A stretch of DNA of 64,000 nucleotides from Saccharothrix sp. NRRL B-16348 (GTDB lineage: Bacteria; Actinomycetota; Actinomycetes; Mycobacteriales; Pseudonocardiaceae): assembly GCF_001280085.1 (NCBI RefSeq), contig NZ_LGED01000212.1, forward strand, positions 1 through 64,000, written 5' to 3'. This document shows positions 45,890 to 54,663 of the stretch, piece by piece (position 1 is the first letter of the stretch; each line of letters opens with the position of its first letter). The notes beneath the pieces are model-generated. The model was not told the DNA's origin. It searched no databases and worked only from the letters and a program-made list of their open reading frames with translations. A program made the translations under genes and the position numbers.

Positions 45890-46205
45890 AGAACTACCGC
45901 GAGGAGACCCGCAGCATCGCAGGGGTCGCCGTGACCACGATCGAGACCGACTTCGGCCGGTTGTCGGTCATGCTCAACCGGTACATGCCCACCGACACGG
46001 TCCAGGTGGTCAGCCTCGACCAGTGCGCCCCGTGATGCTGGAGAAGCCCGGTCAGGGGTTCCTGTTCTCCGAACCGCTGGCCAAGACCGGCTCGTCGGAC
46101 CGGGCGCAGATCTACGGCGAGATCTCCTTGGAGTACGGGCCGGAGATCGCGCACGGCAAGATCACCGGCCTGACCACCGGCCCGACCGGTGGGGGTGGCG
46201 CGTGA
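45890..46205 (+). pseudogene. SU10-type (DUF5309) major capsid protein, C-terminal remnant
   Basis: Two frames give REETRSIAGVAVTTIETDFG, then RLSVMLNRYMPTDTVQVVSL, and after a shift PGQGFLFSEPLAKTGSSDRA and QIYGEISLEYGPEIAHGKIT. This is the C-terminal part of SU10-like major capsid proteins (KTIETDFG...NRRMPTD...FLFEEPLAKTG). It follows the portal tail directly, so the scaffold region and the capsid N-terminus have been deleted. Confidence 0.7.
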
Positions 46206-46399
46206 AGTTCACCAGCACCCGCTACCCGCAGCTCGTCGTCCACGACCTCGGTGTGACCTTCGTGGACGGCTAGGCCGAGGTGGCCGACAAGGACACCGTC
46301 GACGCCCTGCGCGGGCTGCCCGCCGAGCTGGGTGTCCGCGCTGCCGGTGGCAGGCCGCCAGTCGCCCGAACAGATGCGGCGAAGGTAACTTCCGATTAG
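46202..46399 (+). pseudogene. small phage protein after capsid, nonsense mutated
   Basis: GTG 46202 starts VKFTSTRYPQLVVHDLGVTF, followed by VDG and TAG (46271-46273), then AEVADKDTVDALRGLPAELG. The sequence is continuous, so a Glu or Gln codon has become TAG. Proteins of this size follow the capsid gene in SU10-type actinophages. Confidence 0.55.
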
Positions 46400-46677
46400 G
46401 AGTGCACCACCGACGCCCAGTTGCATGGCGCACCCTTCGTCGGGTCTTCGCCGCACAGCTTGGTCTGGCTAAATGTGGCGGCGGCTGTGAGGAGCGCAAC
46501 CACTAAGGAACGCAGGACGAATCTGCGCCCGAACGTGGCTTTTTCGAGGGCGTGACGAGCCCTCTTCCGCCGAGGTGTCGTCGCCCGAACGCGATCTCTG
46601 ATCATGATCCAGAGCATCGCCGCGTTCATCACGCCCGAGGCGACGGACGCAAGCTTGTCCGCCTCGTCAAGATCCAT
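46396..46677 (-). CDS. small membrane protein (inserted gene)
   Basis: The protein has 93 residues from ATG 46677. An N-terminal amphipathic or hydrophobic part (SVASGVMNAAMLWIMI), a basic middle (RRKRARHALEKATFGRRF) and a membrane helix (VLRSLVVALLTAAATFSQ) are visible. It is on the opposite strand to the phage genes and lower in GC, like 43440-44249. The ribosome site is weak, so the start is uncertain. Confidence 0.5.
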   Translation of the reverse strand: MDLDEADKLASVASGVMNAAMLWIMIRDRVRATTPRRKRARHALEKATFGRRFVLRSLVVALLTAAATFSQTKLCGEDPTKGAPCNWASVVHS

Positions 46678-46738
46678 ACGCAAACAATGCCAGAGCAGGC
46701 CAGCCCTTCGCTGGAGGGATGGGTGTTAAGGAGGTGTC

Positions 46739-46941
46739 CTGGCTCTTACCGATCGTCTTGTTACCGTCGATGACGTCCAGGCGCGCACGGACATCGAGCT
46801 GACGCCGGAACAGCGGGCACGGGCAACGGTGCTCATCGGCGACGCCTCGGCGATCAGCCGCGCCCGCGTGCCCAATCTGTCCGACCCGCCGCCCGCGACC
46901 GCGCCCGGCGTGATCGCCACGGCGGTGCTGCGGAACGGGCC
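46739..46941 (+). pseudogene. phage head-tail connector, truncated
   Basis: LALTDRLVTVDDVQARTDIE, then LTPEQRARATVLIGDASAIS and RARVPNLSD match the N-terminus of phage head-tail connectors. A strong AAGGAGG lies just upstream at 46728-46734, but the codon at the expected Met is CTG. The gene is cut at about 46941, where a 27-bp block shared with 56987-57013 begins. This marks the right edge of the prophage remnant. Confidence 0.6.
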
Positions 46942-46950
46942 GCAAGATTT

Positions 46951-46977
46951 CCTCAAGATCGCCGGTTGCGCACCTGG
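46951..46977 (+). repeat. 27-bp repeat identical to 56987-57013
   Basis: CCTCAAGATCGCCGGTTGCG plus the next seven bases are identical at both places, with looser similarity for another 30 bases (ggttggctt/gattggctt). At 56987 it belongs to the upstream region of the HTH-TPR cassette. Here it sits alone at the prophage junction, suggesting a recombination scar or element end. Confidence 0.75.
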
Positions 46978-47096
46978 TCCGCGCCTGACCTGGACGGTTG
47001 GCTTGCACCGCGATCACGCCGGTCACGAGGTTCCGAGGCCGCCGACGTTCTTTGTTCCCTCTGTTCAAGCACCGAGTCTCACGGAGAGCACTGATC

Positions 47097-47249
47097 ATGA
47101 CGTTTGTCCGCCGGTCGGCGGTCCGGTTGTTGGCTGTCTGCCGGGTGGCGTTGGTGGTGGTCACCTTTGTCCTGGCGGTGCTGGTGGCCGTGGCACTGAG
47201 CGCGTCCGGCACGGCAGGCGAGCCCGCGGACGATGCCGAGTCGTCGTGA
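47097..47249 (+). CDS. small single-pass membrane protein
   Basis: The protein has 50 residues from ATG 47097 with GGAGA upstream. A basic N-terminus (MTFVRRSAVRLLAVCR) leads into a long hydrophobic helix (VALVVVTFVLAVLVAVALSA) and an acidic tail. No domain is known. Confidence 0.5.
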   Translation: MTFVRRSAVRLLAVCRVALVVVTFVLAVLVAVALSASGTAGEPADDAESS

Positions 47250-47721
47250 TTCGTCGAGCGGTTCGTACGGGACGCCGGTCCAGGTTCCCTCGAACTGTGC
47301 GGTTGGTCGGACCGGCACGGCGACTGTGTCCCGTCGTCGGCGGCCTGCGGCGTGATGCACAGGACTGGCGCCGAACCGCTTTGCCGACCCGGTTCCGCTG
47401 TGGCGGTCCTGTGCCCATCCCGCTCCGTGTGTCTCCTTGGCAAGGATCCGTGGCCGCGATCGAGCCGGCCGCAGCGCTCACCGACGAGGCCCACCGCCGG
47501 GCCGGGGCAGGTGACCGGCCTGCCGCCTGCGTGTACGACGACGTCGAACTGTCCGGCACGCGCCGCCCGCACTCCATCCCATCGGTCGGTGCGCTCAGGG
47601 ACCGGTCGGAGGACCCGCCCGCGAGGGCGCCTCCCGGTGGCGTCGGCCGCGTCTGGTGAGCCCGGCGCGGCGCAAATCGCGTGTCCCCTTGTTTCGTGAA
47701 GTCCCCAGGAAGGTCGGCTCG
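47250..47721. other. about 470 bp without a supported gene
   Basis: Several long frames overlap on both strands, but none has family-like sequence, a good start or consistent codon use. It separates the small membrane gene from the TraB-family gene. Confidence 0.4.
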
Positions 47722-48978
47722 ATGGCAATGGCTCGCAGAGCACCACGCAAGGACCACGTCGGCTTCCGTGTGCAGGAGGACTGGATCGTCACAGCGGTAC
47801 GGCGGTGGGCGCCGCCGACCCCCGGCTCGCACCAGGTGACGGTGATCGGCGTGCACCACGTGGGCACCGAGCAGTACTACGAGCGGGTGAAGGCCGTCGC
47901 GAACAGCGATCCGGACGCGGTAGTGCTCTACGAAGGGTTGCGGCCGGGCAGCGTGGGCGAGGACGGCCCGGTGAAGCTCACCACGCAGGAGTACAAGGCG
48001 GTCGCGGTCGAGCAGGAATCCGGCCCGGCCGCCGGGTACCGGCAGATGGCATGGCTGCTGGGTCTGAAGGTGGGCTCGTCGTCGCTTGCCTCCGAGTACA
48101 CCAAGCCCAACTGGCGCAACGGCGACATGCACATGCTCGACGTCATGCGCGCGATCGGCACCCGCAATTTGGGCGCGCGGTCGATCCAAGGGTCGGCGTT
48201 CGGCAACACCGCGTTCGACCCGCACGCGCAGGCCGCTGCGCACGCGGCGCGCCAAGTCGACGGCGGAGCGGACCTCGAGCGGGCGCGGAAGGAGGCCGCC
48301 GAACTGGGCGACGCCATCGCGACCGGCGCCGCGCAGGCCGGCGAGGGACTCAAGGCCATGTCGGCGGCAACACTCGCCAGCGCCGTACGCCACGATCCGG
48401 TGTGGCGGTTGCGGGCGATGGACAACGCGCGACGCGCGCTGAAATGGGCGTGTCCGGGTGAAATGCCGTTGTTGATGCGTGCCGTGCAGTCGGTCACGCG
48501 ACTGCTCACGGGCGGCTGGCGCCGTAAGTCCAGGACAGCGGAGCGGATCAATCACCTCGTGGTGTACGACCTGCGGGAGCTGCAACTGATGACACGGGTG
48601 ATGCGGCTGGCACAGGACACGCCGGTGGTGGTGGTGTTCGGCGCCGGACACATGGAGGGCATCGGGTCGTTCCTCGACCGCAACGGCTACCGGCAGCAGA
48701 CGGACCGGGTGTCATGGTTGCAGGCATTCCCGGTGCGGGTGCCCACTGGGCGGGAGCGTAAGCAGGTCCTCGCCGAGCTGGCGACGAAGATCGAGCGGGA
48801 ACGGACCGAAGCAGCGGAGAAGAACACAGTGGCTGATGCCGATACCGCCGCTCAGGCCGCCTCGCGGACTGTCCGACCCGACGACATCGGCGGGGCGTCC
48901 ATCGGCGCAGCACGCGAGGCTGCCGAGAACGGTCCGGCCCACGTCGAGGAGCCCACGAAGTCGGACCCCGTCTCCTGA
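47722..48978 (+). CDS. TraB/PrgY-family protein (GumN/Tiki-like)
   Basis: The protein has 418 residues. ATG 47722 is preceded by AGGAAGG. Near the N-terminus VTVIGVHHVGTEQYYERV supplies the GxHH motif and VVLYEGLRPG the Glu. Later VVVVFGAGHMEGIGSFLDRN gives the GAGHxxG motif. These are the paired metal/active-site elements of the TraB/Tiki fold, known for pheromone shutdown and possible metalloprotease activity. No signal peptide is seen. The C-terminal 60 residues are low-complexity and acidic. No operon partner is evident. Confidence 0.8.
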   Translation: MAMARRAPRKDHVGFRVQEDWIVTAVRRWAPPTPGSHQVTVIGVHHVGTEQYYERVKAVANSDPDAVVLYEGLRPGSVGEDGPVKLTTQEYKAVAVEQESGPAAGYRQMAWLLGLKVGSSSLASEYTKPNWRNGDMHMLDVMRAIGTRNLGARSIQGSAFGNTAFDPHAQAAAHAARQVDGGADLERARKEAAELGDAIATGAAQAGEGLKAMSAATLASAVRHDPVWRLRAMDNARRALKWACPGEMPLLMRAVQSVTRLLTGGWRRKSRTAERINHLVVYDLRELQLMTRVMRLAQDTPVVVVFGAGHMEGIGSFLDRNGYRQQTDRVSWLQAFPVRVPTGRERKQVLAELATKIERERTEAAEKNTVADADTAAQAASRTVRPDDIGGASIGAAREAAENGPAHVEEPTKSDPVS

Positions 48979-49194
48979 ACGAGGCAGTACCCAAGCGACT
49001 TCACCGGACAGACCAGGCCCCAACTCGGCCAGGACGGTCGTGAACCCGGACAACGCCAAAGCAAGGACCGGATCTGCGGTCCTTGCCGGTGGAGCGGGAA
49101 GGCGTTACGGCAGTCTATTCGCTGATCGCCACCGTGCGGCTCGCGCGGTGGACGACAACCGCCCTGACGGTCGTCGTGGTCGTCGTGGCTGCAC

Positions 49195-49808
49195 GTGGGC
49201 GACGAACTGCCGCACCGCCGGAGATCGGAGCCGGCTCCGCTGCGCACGTTCCTCCAGCGCACAACCGGTGCGGAAGTCGACCACGACGACTCATCGACCG
49301 CAGGGCGTCATCTCGATCATCCGTCCGATTGGTGCTGCTCGCAGGCACCGTGTCGGCTGGAGCGGGACGGGGTATGCCCGTCACGGGCTGTGCCATGCCG
49401 CCGTGGATTCGCGGTCGCGGTGCTCGAAATCGGCACGGGGTCGGGCTTCCAGACCGCACTGCTCGCCCGTCTGGTGAGGGACGTGGCTGCGTCGAACTGT
49501 GGGCCGACCGACGCGGCGGGCTGGCGGGACCTCGCCCGACTCGGGATCGGCAATGTCGAACTGCGCGTCGGGGGCCGGTACTCGTGGTGTGCCCAAGCAT
49601 GCGCCCTACGACGCGGTCGTCGTGTCCACCGTATTCCCGGCGGTGCCGGCGTCGTTGGTCGAGCAGTTGCGTGTCGGCGCCGACTCGTGCAACCGATCGG
49701 GTCCGGCGGAGGGAGTCGATGCGGGTGGCCGGCGGACTGGAGCGGCGGAGCGTGCTGACGACGGCCAGGTTCGTCCGCCTGTACGACGATTACGGTTACC
49801 CGCGTTGA
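49195..49808 (+). pseudogene. protein-L-isoaspartate O-methyltransferase-like remnant
   Basis: AVLEIGTGSGFQTALLARLV is the SAM-binding motif I of PCMT-type enzymes. DLARLGIGNVELRVGG follows in the same frame, then APYDAVVVSTVFPAVPASLV and EQLRVGADS in another, and RLVQPIGSGGGS back in the first. These are the expected blocks in order, broken by frame changes. Part of the catalytic domain is missing. Its 5' portion overlaps a repeat also found at 54462-54663. Confidence 0.65.
49212..49415. repeat. ~200-bp repeat, copy 1
   Basis: Similar over its length (roughly three quarters identical by eye) to 54462-54663. Shared blocks include gccggagatcggagc, cgaccgcagggcgtc, gcaggcaccgtgtcg, tgtgccatgccg and gtggattcgcggt. 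It runs into the methyltransferase remnant. Confidence 0.7.
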
Positions 49809-49904
49809 ACCGTGCGAGAAGGCCCGGGAACCGCAGGACGAACGCTGAGCCGCCGCGACTCCACTGCCTGAACTGCGGCTGCACGCCGCGATCGATCGCC
49901 CGGA

Positions 49905-50598
49905 TGGACTGCCGATGTGCGCGAACATCAGCTGCAGACCCGCGCCGTGGACGACGCCCTGGACCTGCTGGACGTGCTGATCACCAGCAAGTTGTTGGCA
50001 CGGGCGGAGCGGGAGTCGAACAAGCAGAAGGTCAGGACCTGGCCCAGGCTCGGGAAGGCGTCGATCCGACTCGCCGCGGTGGTCGGGGTGCTGATGGAGG
50101 TGACCGGCGCCAGTGAGGACATCGCCGCGGACACCGAGCGGGAGGGTGTGGTGTTCGAGCCGGTGAGCTTGTCGCAGGTGTGGGAGCAGATCGAGGCGGT
50201 GGTGCCGCGCGAGCAGATCACCCAGGCGCTGACCGACATCGTGGCGCTGGCCGGGCAGGCGGACGAGGACGCCGACGCGGCGTGGCGGACGGAGCTGGTC
50301 AAGCGGTATGCGACGGTGCGGCCGTTCCTGCCGCTGCTGTGCCAGGTCATCGCGTTCGGCGCCACCCCGGAGGGGGAGCGGGTGCTGCGGGCGTTGACGG
50401 CGCTGCCGGGGTTGTGGGGCGGTGGCCGCAACAAGGTCGGGGTGGACGAGATCGACCAGGACCTGCTGATCGGGTCGTGGCGCAAGCTGGTGCTGTCCGG
50501 GCCGGAGTTGGAGCCGGGCACGGTGGACTGGCGCGCCTACACCTTCTGCGTGCTGGAGCAGTTCCACCGGCACCTCAAGCGCCGGGACATCTTCGCCG
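49905..50598 (+). pseudogene. Tn3-family transposase fragment
   Basis: The frame encodes the middle of a TnpA: ALDLLDVLITSKLLARAERE, then FLPLLCQVIAFGATPEGERV and AYTFCVLEQFHRHLKRRDIF. The last is a hallmark of actinobacterial Tn3-like transposases just before the catalytic half. The sequence changes abruptly after RDIFA at about 50598. The N-terminus also lacks its first several hundred residues. No 38-bp Tn3 ends were recognised nearby. Confidence 0.75.
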
Positions 50599-50708
50599 TT
50601 TCCCTTGCCCATAGCCACCTCGAACAGTCGACGACAGTGGCAGGCAACCTACCGCCGACCTCGAATACACGTTCGAGTGACAACGGTCCAGGCGTCCGGT
50701 GCTGCCGG

Positions 50709-51263
50709 TTACCAACCGCCGCCGTCGCCTCCGTAGTGCGCCCAGACCATCTGGCCGGCGTCGCCGGTGATCCTGGCCGCCGTGGAGGTCTTCGCCGCCA
50801 GCACCGGATTCCCGGCCACCGGTTCCATCAGGTCACGGACTGCGGTGCCGAGGTCGATCATCGCCCACGCGATGCGCTCCACGTCGGTGTCGCTGAGGGT
50901 GTGCAGCTCCGTCTGCCCGGTCTGGCGCAGCGTGTCCAGGTCGGCCGCCGGCGTGCCCTCGCCGTACTCGGCCAGCGTGTCGGCGTCGACCAGCTCGTCG
51001 AGCCGGTCGGTGGCCACCGTGGCCTGGGCGGCGACGGTGAACGCGTCGATCCGCGTCGTGGTGGCGGGTGCGAAGTCGTGCAGGAGTTCGCTGACCACTC
51101 CGGCGATCGTCAGCGCGACCCGTGCGGCCATGATCCGCTCGGTGATCTCGCCGTCCGGCCGGTCGGCGGCCCGTCGGGCGGCGTGTGCCACGCCGGTCAC
51201 CAGACCGGCCAGGCCGGTGGTCGTGCCAGCACGCAGCGGCGAGGTGGGTGGGGAGTCGTTCAT
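50709..51263 (-). CDS. hypothetical helical protein
   Basis: The protein has 184 residues from ATG 51263 (an ATG at 51272 adds three residues). It is almost wholly helical: AGLVTGVAHAARRAADRPDG, VALTIAGVVSELLHDFAP, DVERIAWAMIDLGTAVRDL. No membrane segment or catalytic motif is seen. It follows the Tn3 fragment on the opposite strand. Confidence 0.6.
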   Translation of the reverse strand: MNDSPPTSPLRAGTTTGLAGLVTGVAHAARRAADRPDGEITERIMAARVALTIAGVVSELLHDFAPATTTRIDAFTVAAQATVATDRLDELVDADTLAEYGEGTPAADLDTLRQTGQTELHTLSDTDVERIAWAMIDLGTAVRDLMEPVAGNPVLAAKTSTAARITGDAGQMVWAHYGGDGGGW

Positions 51264-51446
51264 GCCGCGCATAGTGGCCCGCCGTGCGCGGCTACCGACC
51301 GGTCGTCACGGCCCCCCGGTAGCGCAGGCCGAAAAACAACGGTTGGCCTTGTCGGCGCTGATCCGTACGCGTTCGGCACTGATCACTCGCGGTTCGGGGC
51401 CTTCGGGGACCACTGCACGCCTGGTCGCTTGCTATGCACGAGGTCG

Positions 51447-51761
51447 TCAGGCGGCTGGCGGCGTAGCGTCGCTGGTCGTGTCCGTCGGGCGGAACGGAGT
51501 GGCGAGTGAGACCGCGGCGGCGAGCACGCTGAGCAGCAGCGCGGTGTACGCCCAGAAGCGGCGGTCCATAATGTCGTTGTCGCACATCATGCCGTACCCG
51601 CCGGTGCCGTGGTCGATCCGGGAAACCGAGGTGCCGCAGCTGACCGAGGGGAGGGTCGGGTTCGGCTCGGTCGAGACGTCCGTGACCAGTCCGATCGTGC
51701 CGACGACGGCCAGCAGAACGGCGGCGACGAGGAGGAGGGCCATGCGCAGAGCGGACGACAC
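51447..51761 (-). CDS. small two-pass membrane protein
   Basis: The protein has 104 residues. GTG 51761 is preferred because CGGAGG lies 7 bases upstream and the product starts directly with a membrane helix (ALRMALLLVAAVLLAVVGTI). An outer loop with two Cys (LPSVSCGTSVSR, YGMMCDND) and a second helix (FWAYTALLLSVLAAAVSLA) follow. It may be a small envelope protein; function is unknown. Confidence 0.6.
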   Translation of the reverse strand: MSSALRMALLLVAAVLLAVVGTIGLVTDVSTEPNPTLPSVSCGTSVSRIDHGTGGYGMMCDNDIMDRRFWAYTALLLSVLAAAVSLATPFRPTDTTSDATPPAA

Positions 51762-52491
51762 GAGCGGCCTCCGAGGGTGGGGTAAGTCCTCATCCTGACG
51801 GGGGGCGTGCGCCCCGCGCACCGCGTTACTGCGGATCGTCGGGGTGGCACCCCGCGCACACGCTAGCGGGCGTGCGGATCGCCCCCGGCTTGCAGTGGCC
51901 GCCTCCCGGGCGTGCTGGGCGCGCACGACGTCGCCGGGAACCCGCAGGTTGTCGGGCCTGGTGGTCTGCATGGCCAGGCAGGTCTCCAGCGGGGTGTCGA
52001 GCGCGATCGCGACGTCGAGGGCAACGACGGGATCGTCAGCCTGGGTTGTGGTCTGGACGGGTGGTCGATGGTTGTCGTCCCGTGACCGGCACTGCGGCCG
52101 GGCCTACGGTGTTCGGGAACAGCCCATCGCCGGCAGCTCGGACGCATCTGTCCGGAGCGGGCGGGGAAGGAGCTGGGATGTCGTTTCGTCGGCAAATCGG
52201 GGTACGGCGGGTACGAGCGCGACGATTACGCCACGCAGTACCAGGCAGGGTAGTACCAGGCGGGCCAGTCAGGGCGGCCATTGGAGACCGACGCCAGCGT
52301 GTTGCAGTGGGAGCGTGGGTTGACCGCGCCACTGGCGGCGTTGATCGCGCATCTGCACTTGTTGATGATCGAGGCCCGGCTGACCCGCGCACGCATCATG
52401 GCCAGCTTCGTCGACGACGCCACCAGCGGCGAAACCCCGCTCTATCACGTTCCTGACGGGCCGGGGTGGCTGGCGTGTCAACCGCTGGCGC
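51762..52491. other. about 730 bp with one orphan coding-like fragment
   Basis: From TTG 52281 one frame reads VLQWERGLTAPLAALIAHLH, then LLMIEARLTRARIMASFVDD and SGETPLYHVPDGPGWLA, which looks like real protein. It then becomes Arg/Pro-rich, as expected of a shadow frame. It may be the truncated start of a gene, or the N-terminus of the next gene joined by a lost frame. The rest shows nothing. Confidence 0.35.
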
Positions 52492-53595
52492 GTGTCCGAC
52501 CAGATGGTCCCGCGCGACAAGCGCACCCCGCCGGACACACTGCTGGTCGACCGGATCGTCATCCTCGCGACTCGTGCCACCGGCCAGGACATCGCCGGTG
52601 TCCGGCGCAAGGTCGGACGACTCCACCAGGCCGCTGTCGAAGCCGCCCGCGCGCGACTTTCAGATGACCCGGACGGCCGCGAGGCCGCGGTCCACGACGG
52701 AGTACAGCGCCTCAGGGCGGACCTGGCCGACGCCTGGAACCGTATCGACCGGTTCGCCGTCGATGCCGCGGACACCGTCACCGAGTACAAGCAGTTCCTC
52801 CGCACAGTCGATCAACAGTTGCTGGCCAAGGAGGAGGAGTACGGCGAGCGCCTGCGCGCCGTCACGGGTGACCGCCGCCTCGAAATGAAGAGTTTCTACT
52901 CGGATATGAAGGCCGTGGTCGCGCGGCACCACCCGAAACTCAAGGACTACGCCATCGAGTTGCAGCGCCTCCAGGACGACGCGGCGCAGATGTGGCGCGT
53001 CCTGGAGATGCTCCAGACCGAGTTGATCACCCTCCGCGCGGAGAACGACTGTTTGCACACCGCAGCCCGCGCCGACGACCTGATCCTGAACGCGGGTTCG
53101 GAGGTCGACCGCCAACTGCATGAACGGTTCGAATCGCTGGGCACCTGGGCAGCCGATCTGGCCAGAAGGAGTGCCCGCGTGCAGGATCAGGTCGACGGTG
53201 TCGAACGCGACTCTCCCGCAGTCCACTACACCGACCGGTACCCGATGGCTGCGCTCGTTGAACCACGTTTCCCTGTCTACCGGTCGGTCCACCTCACGGC
53301 GGAACCGCGCGACGATCACCCCGGCTTCACGCGAAGAGAGCTCGTTCTTTTCCTCGCCGCATTGGTGATCGCCATCGTGATCATGCTGCTCTGGCTGGCG
53401 CGACATCGGCGAACGGTCCCACCCATTGGTGCTGCTCCGTGCCGAAGTGGCTATGCCAAGAGCTGTAAGCACTGGTCAGGTGTGGTTCGGGCGGGACTCT
53501 GTAAAGCCGTCGCGCTTGACGCCCGCGGCCACACCACAGCTGCGATAGGATCGTTACGAGGAACGCGATCCCACGCAGATCATCGCTCGCGGTGA
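52492..53595 (+). CDS. coiled-coil protein with C-terminal membrane helix
   Basis: The protein has 367 residues. Residues about 40-250 are long charged helices (RLRADLADAWNRIDRFAVDA, EYKQFLRTVDQQLLAKEEEY, LQRLQDDAAQMWRVLEMLQT) typical of coiled coils. A membrane helix (ELVLFLAALVIAIVIMLLWL, about 285-305) and a short basic tail follow, so it is probably tail-anchored. GTG 52492 and ATG 52504 are both possible; neither has a strong ribosome site. No family was recognised. Confidence 0.65.
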   Translation: MSDQMVPRDKRTPPDTLLVDRIVILATRATGQDIAGVRRKVGRLHQAAVEAARARLSDDPDGREAAVHDGVQRLRADLADAWNRIDRFAVDAADTVTEYKQFLRTVDQQLLAKEEEYGERLRAVTGDRRLEMKSFYSDMKAVVARHHPKLKDYAIELQRLQDDAAQMWRVLEMLQTELITLRAENDCLHTAARADDLILNAGSEVDRQLHERFESLGTWAADLARRSARVQDQVDGVERDSPAVHYTDRYPMAALVEPRFPVYRSVHLTAEPRDDHPGFTRRELVLFLAALVIAIVIMLLWLARHRRTVPPIGAAPCRSGYAKSCKHWSGVVRAGLCKAVALDARGHTTAAIGSLRGTRSHADHRSR

Positions 53596-53721
53596 ATCGC
53601 ACGAACGCCATCGGTGACGGCCGCCGTGGTGGCGAAGAGCAACGAGCCCGTTTTGTTGGGTGGGCCCGATACGACGCCAACGACCGCACGGCTGGCATGT
53701 GCTCGATTTGCTCTGTAGTCA

Positions 53722-54363
53722 CTAGGACTTTGGTGCGACCGCTCCGAAGGGCACCGATGCGACGTCGGTCCACTCGTATGCCTTGCGGTCGCGATTGAGG
53801 TTGATCAGCGATACAGAGGACACGGTGACCTTCCCCGTGTGCTCGCCATGGATGCGCAGGGCTTCGGCGAGAGGTTCGGCGGCTCCGGCGGCGTTGGAGT
53901 AGGCGAGGCTGACGTGAGCCCGGAACCCGGTTTCGGGTTCGGGCACGTTGTCCGGTCCCCAGACGTCGCCGATGGCGGCGCGGAGGGCCAGCCGCAGTTG
54001 CGCCAGCGGTTCCAGCGGTCGGGCGGGCATCTGGATGGTCTCGGGGTCGACGTGGGCCGGGCCGATGGTGACGGTGAAGGGCTCCAGTTCGGCGCAGCGC
54101 TTGCGGGCCGCCTCCACGATGCGGTTCACGTCGTCGCGGAGCACTTCGTCGGTGAAGCCGATGCCCTGGAGTGTCAGGTGCAGCCATCGTGGGGGAACCG
54201 GGTCGAGTTGGGGCAGCGCCGCCAGAACGGGCGCATAGTCGGTAACAAGCTGTTGCGCGCCTGGCTGGTCGCCGAAAGTGATGTGCCAGGTGTAGAACGA
54301 CCTGCCGACCTTCCAGCCCGGCCTCCACCACCAGTGGTCGCGCATCGGTTCCGGCTCGTTCAC
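53722..54363 (-). CDS. 2H-phosphoesterase (2'-5' RNA ligase-like) protein
   Basis: The protein has 213 residues. It has the two HxT/S motifs of the 2H superfamily: RWLHLTLQGIGF at about residue 60 and GFRAHVSLAYSN at about residue 150. A conserved FTVTIGPAHVDPETI lies between. Members hydrolyse or ligate 2'-5' bonds or cyclic phosphates in RNA and nucleotides. GTG 54363 is used; ATG 54345 is an alternative. It stands alone, next to a repeat copy. Confidence 0.8.
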   Translation of the reverse strand: MNEPEPMRDHWWWRPGWKVGRSFYTWHITFGDQPGAQQLVTDYAPVLAALPQLDPVPPRWLHLTLQGIGFTDEVLRDDVNRIVEAARKRCAELEPFTVTIGPAHVDPETIQMPARPLEPLAQLRLALRAAIGDVWGPDNVPEPETGFRAHVSLAYSNAAGAAEPLAEALRIHGEHTGKVTVSSVSLINLNRDRKAYEWTDVASVPFGAVAPKS

Positions 54364-54461
54364 GCGGTCAACTCCCTTGTCCCGGTCTCACTGCAAAGTC
54401 GATCATGGCGCCGCGGATCCTTCTCGTCGTCGCGTCGGCCGTCCCACCCACATGGCTTCCG

Positions 54462-54663
54462 GCACTGCCGGAGATCGGAGCTGGCTCCGTTGCGCGAGTT
54501 CTTCCAGCACACCGCCGGCGAAAGAATGCGATGACGACTGATACGACCGCAGGGCGTCGTCGCGGTCATTTGTCGGAGCCATGCCTGCTCCGCAGGCACC
54601 GTGTCGTCCGGACCGCCGGGTACGCCGGTCATGGGTTGTGCCATGCCGCGGTGGATTCGCGGT
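54462..54663. repeat. ~200-bp repeat, copy 2
   Basis: Second copy of 49212-49415. Its right end overlaps the 3' end of the APH-like gene (54629), whose last residues (HHRESTAAWHNP) are encoded within the repeat. Similarity stops abruptly after gtggattcgcggt. Confidence 0.7.

Larger units (their letters stand above)
37900..46941 (+). mobile_element. defective tailed-phage (prophage) remnant
   Basis: Gene order is HNH endonuclease, small HTH protein, PAPS-reductase-like protein, small phage proteins, terminase small, terminase large, portal, major capsid tail end and head-tail connector start. This is a siphophage packaging and head module. Terminase large is frameshifted, portal has an in-frame TAG plus a frameshift, capsid has lost its N-terminal half and the connector is cut short. 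No integrase, lysis or tail genes are present. Boundaries are approximate and no att repeats were found. Confidence 0.7.

Noticed and set aside
37900..46977. Prophage att sites
   Set aside because: The 27-bp block at 46951 has no copy at the left edge of the phage region, and no integrase or tRNA gene is present. Its partner lies 10 kb away in a cassette upstream region.
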